Part shown: piece after piece, positions 11,589 to 19,494 of the stretch
Position numbering within the stretch: the stretch's first letter is position 1
Layout of the letters: the number at the start of each line of letters is the position of its first letter
From: Humulus lupulus
Taxonomy: Eukaryota > Streptophyta > Magnoliopsida > Rosales > Cannabaceae
Reading direction: 5' to 3'
NCBI RefSeq assembly: GCF_963169125.1
Contig: NC_084802.1
Span: 16,554,896 to 16,618,895 of the forward strand
DNA: 64,000 nt
Translations under genes and position numbers: made by a program
The notes under the pieces: model-generated
What the model was told of the DNA's origin: nothing
The model's input: only the letters and a program-made list of their open reading frames with translations
The model's database searches: none

Positions 11589-12554
11589 TGTTTACCGAGT
11601 TTTTCAGAAACTAGAATTATAAGAGATAAGAGAGCTTAGAAAGCGAAGAACGTAGATTATCACACAAGGAATTTTACGTGGTTGGGGCATTAAAGAGCCT
11701 TAGTCCACGAGTAGAATGTATTAGAGCTTTTAGGAGCTTAAGTAATAAGACCACTCTGAATTTGAGCAGAATATATGCTTACAAGAGAAGAATCAGAACC
11801 CTTTCCTAGTGCACAAATGTTCATATTTATACGCAGTTGAGTGCGCTGGGTTTTGGCTTGACTAATCTGGGCCCAATAAGGGTATAAACACTATTTGTTC
11901 ACTGATGGAGGCTTAATACAAAGGATTTTAACAAATAAAATTCACTAATCAGGGCCCACTAGGCCGGCCTGAGCGTAATCACGCTATAAGACTGACAACA
12001 GTACACAGCTTCAATCTGGTTCACGTGGGCTTCGAAGGAGATCTGGGGGACAAAATCTGTTAGAGTAGTGGCAGTAAAATTCTGAACTGGCGGCGTACAT
12101 TCCGTATGTAACCTCTTCTGCAGGTTAGTTATGGGGAAAAAACTCCATGTTTCTCGGAGTGATGTTAGTATCGGGGACAACTTATCATGCCCAACCTGGT
12201 CGCCTGGTCCGGGTCCATTTACTAACATCCCTCTTCATTTACCAGGATCCTGGTTCGTTTACCAGGATCTGGGTTCATCCATTGTCGTCCCGGTCTATTT
12301 TTAGACTTGGAGGAAATGATATCTTCATCACATCTTGGGCGACACCAGACAAATGGTTCGGGAACATGCAGCATGCCAACTTCATGGTCCCAGCTTATAT
12401 TCTGGGACACCGTTTGGGCTTTACTGATATTTGGGTCGCCAAAGCACACTCCTTCCTCGTCTATGGGGCCTGATCTGGGCCTTAAGTCCCTTCAGGGTGG
12501 CCCATGGACTCAATATGCGGAGCCGTGAATGTTGGGATGAAAACGGGGATAACA
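11589..12554 (-). repeat. 3' LTR of Tat1
   Basis: A 966-bp block, TGTTTACCGAG to GGGGATAACA in plus-strand reading. It carries the R-region motif TTTTACGTGGTT...AGTCCACGAG (11673-11711) shared with the Tat2 LTR, and TATAAATA on the minus strand at 11824-11831. Around 12210-12290 a word like TTTACCAGGATCTGG is repeated, and related words recur just outside the LTR at 12735-12795. The several open frames inside (12147-12691) have no family signature and are not genes. Confidence 0.75.
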
Positions 12555-12567
12555 TTTACCCCCTAAG
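12555..12567 (-). other. Polypurine tract of Tat1
   Basis: CTTAGGGGGTAAA on the minus strand, adjacent to the LTR start. It fixes the orientation of Tat1 as minus. Confidence 0.75.
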
Positions 12568-13132
12568 CCTTCATCTGTGCTTGCGCGGGGGAGGCTTGCT
12601 TCCTTCCCTGGATCAATTCTTTACATCCCAATTCATTCCCAAGGAGATGAGTCCGCTTTCATGGGGAATTGATTGCCGAGAGCTTGTATAACAAGCATTT
12701 GTATTAACGTCCCTGATCGAACCCCAAAGGCCCGGTCTGTTTATAAGGATCTGGGTTTGTTTACCAGAGCCCCGGTTCATTTACTTCAAGGCTGTTGAGA
12801 TGACCCTTGATCTTTTAGCTTTGTCATGATACACACACGTGTCCCCCTGCAATTGGCGCGTCGAAGGTACTCGAGTTTGACAGATTAGGAGACAATCTCT
12901 TGATTACCATGCTGGCAGTCAAACGTCAGCGAGAATTTCGAAGCGTCCCATCTGCACGAATGAATCCTTTAATATTCCTGCGTTATTAAGGATCGTTGGA
13001 TGGGCAAGCCTTTGAAATGTTTTTCCTGTGGATCATTGGATCGAGGTGGCGCAAATCGCGACTTTGGGAAACTGCGTTCCGATACTCGGGTGGGCTAATT
13101 AATGCCCCTGCGCGATCCGGGACCGTCTGATT

Positions 13133-13149
13133 GGGGGGGGGGGGGGGGG
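13133..13149 (+). repeat. G17 homopolymer upstream of Tat1 aORF TATA box
   Basis: Seventeen consecutive G residues about 40 bp upstream of the TATA box at 13190. No equivalent is present in the Tat2 aORF promoter. Length may be unstable or affected by sequencing. Confidence 0.85.
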
Positions 13150-13189
13150 TCGCGTTGAACCGTCAGATCAAAAACACATTTTTTGTTCT

Positions 13190-13197
13190 TATAAATA
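13190..13197 (+). promoter_or_regulatory. TATA box of Tat1 extra gene
   Basis: TATAAATA in the context GTTCTTATAAATACCCC, about 280 bp before a 5' UTR intron donor and 680 bp before the start codon. It corresponds in position to TATATATA at 18786 in Tat2. Both are preceded by the shared block GGTACTCGAGT (12866-12876; 18650-18660). Confidence 0.6.
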
Positions 13198-13875
13198 CCC
13201 CTATATTTTCATTCAAAAACTTTATGCACTCCGAACGAACGAAATCACAGAAAGGACCTTTTATGTCCGAGCTTGCCGACGAAATTCTCCGTCAGTTACT
13301 CTGCCTTCGTCTCCATCTCTTTCCTACGCGTTTGATTTCTGCACCCTTGCCCAAAAGTGTGACTTCGACCCGACCGTTGGACGAACTTTTGTGTCGCCTC
13401 CGCTTGTTCAAGACCATGGTTCTGCCGACTTTGTCGCCGGAAACATATCATCCTCCACAATCATCATTTTTCCGTAAGTTTTCCGACCCTTTTACTCATG
13501 TTTTCTCGTGCTTATAATTTTGTTATACTGCTATTATATCTATAGGGCTGTTAGAGCCAGGGGCGCCATTTAGGGTAGCTCTGGGTGTCTCAGAATAAGA
13601 GAACAAATTTTTTTGGGTTGTCCTGGATCCTGTCAGGTCCGGGTTGACCCTGAACAAGCGATAATAGGCCGTCTTGGGAAAGCCATAGAAAAAAACTCTT
13701 CTTATTTGTTTCCGATCAAGGTTCTGCGGATCTTTGGTGATCCCGGATCTGATCCGGAGGGGACTCTTCCAAGCAGTTCGTAGGAGAGCCCCCGTACCTT
13801 GACCAACCTTTTTGGGTTTTGGTGCTAACTGGTTGGTTGTTTGTTTTGTTCCCTTTTGTTCCCACATCATCAGCC

Positions 13876-16789
13876 ATGAGTCACGACATCACCCTCCATC
13901 CTGAAGAGTACATCCAAGCGGCCCCTTTTGTCTTGGAAGGACATAAACCCCCCAGTGGCAACACGTGGGAGATGGACGGGGAGAAGAATCTATTCTGGAA
14001 CTACCGAATGTTGGATATCCTTGAGAAGCATTTGGGCGTGGAGTCGACTCTTGGACTATTTTATAACCGCCTAGCTAGGAAGGAGGAAAAGGCCCACACC
14101 AGTGTGGGTGAATTTGGGGCCTGGAGCATGGGACACATCAGCGCGGGAGCCACTCTCCCGCTCCATGAATATTTCACGCAATTCCTTAAGTTTGTAGGGA
14201 TCGCACCATTTTAGCTCTTGCCCCAAGATTGCCGGCTCCTCGCAGGATGGTGCATCTTTAGCATGGAAAAGGAAATATCGGAGCCGACCCCGGCTGAGGT
14301 GTTGTACTTTTATAAGCTGGAGTTACAGCTTAACGCCAAGGACAAGACCCAAGACGGCTTCTACAGACTGAAGCCTCGTGGCAATTATCCTGCCCCCACT
14401 AGTTCCTAGAAACATCCCCCGGATGTCAGACACTATTGGTTAATGACATCTGGGTTCCTCCTGGATAAGAACCCCACGTTGATGCTAGACTTCCAGCGAG
14501 TGGGTAAGTAGTCTCTTTCTTCCTAGTTTAATTCGTTCTTTTCATTCTTTTTGTTATCCGCTTTCAACTTACAGTTTTGGATGACAGGACCCTATGCCCA
14601 GACCCCCCTTACCCAGTCGATCCTTGACCGGAAGAAGTTCTACGCCACATTAAGCGCGGAGGACTTGGACGTAGGGGGCTATGTAAACACTGCCAACCTG
14701 CGAGTAGTTGGGATGTTGGCGGCCAACCAGACGATTGTGGCCCCTAGCCTTCAGGGGCTACAATGCGAGAAAGATCTAGCTTTGGGGGAGGAACTGGCCC
14801 TCGAACATATCAAGCCTGTGGAAGATGCGACCCGGGCGGATGCGGCGAAAAGGAAGAGGGAACGGGCTCAACAAACAGAGAGGGTCGCCTCCGAGGAGCT
14901 GGAAGCTCTCTTTGACGAGGCTCAGCCGAACACGGGGGCTCCCGAGGCTAGTGTATCTGGGCAAGGTGATTCGCCTTTGCTTTTGACTTATGCTCCCCAT
15001 TTTTGGGAATTAGTTGGGGATAGACTAGTTTGTCGAGGCTCCCTGTTCGGGGCCATTAGATAAATGAAACCTTCATCCCCCATCGTTGTAGACCTAGAGA
15101 CTCTCATGTACTCGACCGAGTTCCTTCAATATGGAAACTTCCTGGACCTGGACGATATGGGAGACCGAATTCATTCCTTCGCTTTAGGAGAATTTAGTTG
15201 AGCCCGAGTTCTAGATATGGGTTCGTCCCGGAGGACCTTAGCCTAGTTTTTCTTTTGAATCACTTGTTATCCTTACTCGTATACTTTGTTGACTTTCTTT
15301 ATGGCTCCGATATGTCTAACCTTGTGGTCAAGATGAAGCAAGCCCTTGAGGCCCGAGTGGCCAAGACCAGGGCATCGGCCAAGAAAGCTGCCAGAGGCGC
15401 GTCCAAGAACAAGGTGTTGGACGCGATTCTTGGGGGCTCAGTGCCAAAGCCGAATATGGTCGGGGAGGTCTCAGCCGTGATCCCTATTACAACGGTTCAT
15501 ACCGAAGCTGTCCCGCCCCAACCTGCTCGACCTCTGGTCATTGACCTAGAGCAGGAACCTATGGCGGGTCGGGGGTCCGAGAAGAGGGTCGTGGACTTGG
15601 CTGCGGGTGAGTCCGCTAACCTGGCGAAGAGGGCCAAGACTAAAGTCCTCTCATTGGCTGAGAATTCTTCCGGGGAAAGTTAGTTCACCACTTAGGACCT
15701 TCTGGAGGCTCCCATGCTCCCCGTCAATCCGGCTTTTCCTGAAGAGGGGGAGATGATCCTACGGGAGGAGCGGTTGAAGATGGTGTCCCGGACATGGGAA
15801 GGCGGCCGGGGAAAGAGGGAGAAGGATTACCAGGCTCTGACAATTCGTCGTAAGGTTGAGTTCTCCGAGCATCCAGCTGCCTTCAGTGCTTCTCAGCCGA
15901 TTGTGGATCGGCTCGTTGCCGAGACTAGGTTTCGTCCCAAGATGGGGCAGGACACATCCCCATTCGTCGCGGACTTGTTGGAGCAGGTTGGAACTACCAT
16001 GTCCAATCTTCAGCTGAAACAGTATGCCACCTTGGCTAACTAGGATGCTCTGTTTATCTCCCAGGCTATTCATCACCAGGCCACTGCTGTAAGTCATCTT
16101 CCCATATCTCCCTTTGCTTTTAGTATTTTAATCTGTATTTTTTTAACTTTGATTTGTTCCAGGATGCTTTATTAGCCCATCGGAATGCCGACTTGGTGGC
16201 CAAGATGGCGATGAAATTGGATATGAGCCAGCTGGAATTGGAGGCGGCTGTGAACCAGCGGGAAGCCGCTAAGGAAGCCTTGACCAAGCAGGTGGCCCAA
16301 GCCAAAGCGGACCGTGAAGAGGCCGCTCGAACCCGGTTCCAGCTTGAAAAAACTTCGCCCCGGAGAGAAGCTGAGTATAAAAAGCTGGTGGCTAGACTGG
16401 AGGCAGAGCTTCTCCGTGTTCGGGGCTCTGAGGCATCATCTAAGGCTCGCCTGGAGGCAGCCAAAGCCTAGTCTCGCCAGGATCGGGAGAAGATCACCGC
16501 TCTTGAGTCTTGGATCTAGGCCTTGGATGATCTGCTTCAGCTGGAGGTGAAAATGCATGGGGAGGCCCGTCAAGGGAAAGAGCAGGCAGATGCCTTGTTG
16601 GAGGCCACCTTCAACGAGGCTATCTACATGGATTGGCTCTAGGATAAGAACATGAACCTCCTGCTTTACCCTGATTCTGCTGCAAAGAGAGCCGAGTTCG
16701 AGGCTAAGGAGAAAGCTGACGCAGAGCCCTTGGACGAGGAGGAGACAAACAGGGCCAACCCGGAGGCATCAGGACATGGAGAAGCCTAA
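13876..16789 (+). pseudogene. Tat1 extra antisense gene (aORF), decayed
   Basis: An intron-containing gene opposite to the retrotransposon coding strand. A likely 5' UTR intron (13474-13873) ends two bases before ATG 13876. Exons: 13876-14503, 14588 to ~15201, ~15303-16088 and 16163-16789. The first intron is phase 1 and the last phase 0, exactly as in Tat2. Exon 1 has the pattern of the plant 'putative gypsy type transposon' domain family (PF04195-like; GHISAGATLPLHEYF, FVGIAPF). The end is a Glu/Ala/Lys-rich coiled coil. In-frame TAG stops lie at 14212, 14407, 15681, 15693, 16469, 16517 and 16640, with another at 16041, a TAA at 15061 and a TGA at 15199. It ends at TAA 16787-16789. Its biochemical function is unknown and it is clearly non-functional here. 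Confidence 0.75.
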
Positions 16790-17060
16790 GCCTGGGTCTT
16801 TTACTTTATGTTTTTCTTTTTCTTTTTTTTTTCTAACACTTTTATGGACACAGGAGCGTCCAAGACAATTTTTATGTGTATCTAATTTTTCCTTTTACAC
16901 AAGTTTTTCCAGTTCAATTCGTTAGATTCTCACTAAGTGTTTTACCACCTTGCATGAAAGAGTCAAATATTCGGTCCTAGTTCCAACAACCGGCACAATT
17001 TGGGAAAAATAAAAAAACGTTTATTATGCATAGGGAACCGTGTTCATCTTGATTTCGTAA

Positions 17061-17290
17061 TACGGGCTCCAACAGCATGGACCATCGGAGATCTCTTTAG
17101 ATTTTAACTTTTTAACTCACTTTAATCCTGATGTTCAGGTTCCAACGGCTTGGGCTATTAAAGAGTTAAAAATTGTCACCAAGTTTGTTTGTCCTAATTT
17201 TGGTGTTCAGGTTCCAACGCCTTGGGCCATCAAAGATCAGTTGATCAACTTATTTTGGACCTATGGGTAAAGTTCCCACGTTATGGGCCA
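17061..17290. repeat. Tat1 hairpin repeat array
   Basis: Four diverged tandem units spaced 72, 72 and 62 bp, each holding a small hairpin: TCCAACAGCATGGA (17068-17081), TCCAACGGCTTGGG (17141-17154), TCCAACGCCTTGGG (17213-17226) and CCCACGTTATGGG (17275-17287). Stem bases change in pairs between units. The array lies just past the 3' end of the aORF, the same place as the arrays in Tat2 and Tat3. Confidence 0.65.
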
Positions 17291-17344
17291 TTTATAAGAA
17301 TGATTTTAGATAATTCATACCTAGGACTCACGTTCTTACAGTTT

Positions 17345-17671
17345 CAGGCAGTTATGGCAAAGACATGGACAATCTGCTCGCAGTGGGTCTGGTCCACCCT
17401 CGAAGGTGGGAGGATGCTGTTTTCTAAACCTCTCATACAAAGGTTCCCACTTGTTCTCCATAACAGGCTGAACTGGCACTGGCGCCACAGCCTGCTGAAC
17501 TGATAACAGTGGCCTGAGGAGGGGACTGCTGCCTCAGCTGTTGAAGTTCTTCCTATGTTCATTGTAGTCTCACTTCCATTCCTGCCAATTCTGTGGGGCA
17601 GGTGGAGGGCCCTGACCCTGGTTGTAATCCTCGGCCCTACTACTGTGGAGTCTAGATGAATATCGAGGCAT
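17345..17671 (-). pseudogene. gag: Chromovirus gag N-terminal fragment
   Basis: Reading leftward from the ATG at 17669-17671, the frame starts MPRYSSRLHSSRAEDYNQGQ and runs into Pro/Gln-rich sequence, then (with frame changes) a segment resembling the start of the gag core (KQHPP.FEGG.DPL.AD). It is cut at ~17345, where Tat1 sequence starts, and has internal stops. The primer site and LTR lie immediately upstream, as expected for the 5' end of a Tekay/Del-like element. Confidence 0.65.
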
Positions 17672-17995
17672 CACAACAATATGCCAGCAACCAACGACGC
17701 CGCTCATTAGGAAAGATAACAACATCCAAAACCACCTCCCAGATCATATCAGTCAACCATAAACAACACTCCACATAACATACAAATAGCATATATCACT
17801 CAACGGGCCATGCCCTGACATCATGCATATATTAACTCATTCATTATGCTCTATATAAAATAAGCAGACAAACAGGGCATTTAAGCACATACTCAGCATA
17901 TAAGTCAATTATTACCAACCAACCCTGAGTCGAGCTTGTCACTGACAGTGAGCGTACATGTTCGGTCAATCTCTAGGAACCATAAACCTTGGCTC

Positions 17996-18007
17996 GCTCT
18001 GATACCA
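17996..18007 (-). other. tRNA-Met primer binding site of chromovirus
   Basis: TGGTATCAGAGC on the minus strand, three bases from the LTR end (GGGCGTTACA ACT TGGTATCAGAGC). This confirms that TGTAACGCCC in plus reading is the 3' edge of a minus-strand LTR. Confidence 0.88.
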
Positions 18008-18010
18008 AGT

Positions 18011-18512
18011 TGTAACGCCCTACTTCCTTAGAATCGTTACTAAGTGAGTTTAAAACGCGCAATTAACTTGCTAATCGAGGTTTTAAGTTAAAAGTGTAAT
18101 TAAACCATAAACAGAGCCTTATATGTTGAAAATAATTCCATTCATTGAAAATCATAAAGCATTTAACAATTGGGATCCCAAAATATTGTTTAGAAATATT
18201 TACAACTCAAAAATATCACTAAAGTCGGCTAAACGACAAAATCTAGGTTTAGAACAACCATCTCCCAAAAATACCCCTAGTCGTGGCAGCCAGATAGGTC
18301 AAACATGTACGCGCCGCTTTACGCTCTCTGTACTCATGGTTGGTCGACTTTCCCTTTGCCCTTACCTGCACCATAGAGCACACGTGAGCCGAAGCCCAGC
18401 AAGAAAACCCACACAAGCAGATAACATATGCATAGTTATCATTCAACATATAACCAAATCACCGACAGGATAAACACATACGGCCATGCCGTCCCAGGCG
18501 CTTTACCAGGCC
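18011..18512 (-). repeat. Truncated chromovirus 5' LTR
   Basis: It starts TGTAACGCCCTAC in plus reading and includes the conserved block around 18350-18410 (plus strand 'ttacctgcacc...gcccagcaagaaaac') also seen at 6720-6765. Only ~500 bp of an expected ~2.4 kb remain. It ends against the last 12 bp of the Tat2 3' LTR. A short open frame at 18123-18473 has no family signature. Confidence 0.75.
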
Positions 18513-18524
18513 CTGGATATAACA

Positions 18525-18540
18525 TTTTGCCCCCTCAAAA
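18525..18540 (-). other. Polypurine tract of Tat2
   Basis: TTTTGAGGGGGCAAAA on the minus strand, adjoining the remaining 12 bp of 3' LTR (TGTTATATCCAG). Confidence 0.75.
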
Positions 18541-18785
18541 GTATTTGTTCGAATCCTAAGAGAAGGAAACTTTTGAACTACTTTCCCTGAGAACTGTACC
18601 GTCACACCTTTGAAAATGGACACGCGTCAGCTGGGTATTGCTCACTTTTGGTACTCGAGTGCCTTGGAAACACGCCCACGATCGTCCGTCTGACAACTTT
18701 TCAGGGCCTTCTTGTCATTGATCCCCATCTGTTCGATCTAGTGAGGATTTCACTCGACGCTCCTGATTAATTCCTTTTCCCCACT

Positions 18786-18793
18786 TATATATA
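18786..18793 (+). promoter_or_regulatory. TATA box of Tat2 extra gene
   Basis: TATATATA, followed by a CT-rich leader (CTTCATCTTCTTCTTCACTTT) typical of plant transcription starts, and by a 5' UTR intron donor GTAAGT at 19009. This is an independent promoter on the strand opposite gag-pol. Confidence 0.6.
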
Positions 18794-19494
18794 CAAGACC
18801 CCACTCTTCATCTTCTTCTTCACTTTTACCTTCATTCGCCATAAGCAAAAAAAAGAAAAACAAACTCAGAGACCTCTTTGCAAAATTCCTATTCTGTGCA
18901 TGTTTTCTCGACCAAAGAAGCAAAGGAATCCTGGTTTGTTCGAGTCAGTGAGTTCTTTCCTGCAACCTCTTCTTCAATCGACGATCTCTCTGCAATCGCC
19001 ATTACTGTGTAAGTATGCCATTTTTGTTTTCCATTTAAAATGTTCTTGCTGTGTATGCTAGTTTACGTTCTTAGCATGATACGATAGGCGGTTTTGATCT
19101 GATAGGCTTTTATGCTTTCTAGATTTTCATTCCGGATGTTCATCTCTGGTTTATACCCAGTTTTGACGTTTGAGTGTGGTTCCCATTTTCTGGGTTTTAA
19201 AATTTTTAGGCAGCGTTTCTTGTACATTAAGTTTTCGGATAAAAACATGGGCTTTGACAAATGCACGAAACCCAAAAACGCTTTTCCTGACTAACCGCCA
19301 CTCTTCTTTCCCTTGAATTTCGGGATTTTCAAAAAAAATTATCCACGCTCCTTTTCTTTTTCGTGTAATACACACCCCTGACTCCTCAATAAGGGTCTTA
19401 GTATTTAGTGTCTCGTTCCTAAATCTCCGAGCTCATTCCACCAAGCTCGTGATTCTTGCATGCATGGCCCTCACCATTTTTTCTTTCTTGCTAG

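Larger units (their letters stand above)
11589..17344 (-). mobile_element. Tat1: truncated Ty3/gypsy Tat element
   Basis: The left end is a 3' LTR (11589-12554) with its polypurine tract (12555-12567, CTTAGGGGGTAAA on the minus strand). Then comes the extra gene on the plus strand (13876-16789) and a hairpin repeat array (17061-17290). The sequence changes to chromovirus DNA near 17345, before any pol sequence is reached, so gag, pol and the 5' LTR are missing. The arrangement of LTR, polypurine tract and convergent extra gene is the same as in Tat2. Confidence 0.75.

Noticed and set aside
12147..12691. Several 70-108 codon frames on both strands
   Set aside because: They lie in the Tat1 LTR and adjoining spacer with no family signature.
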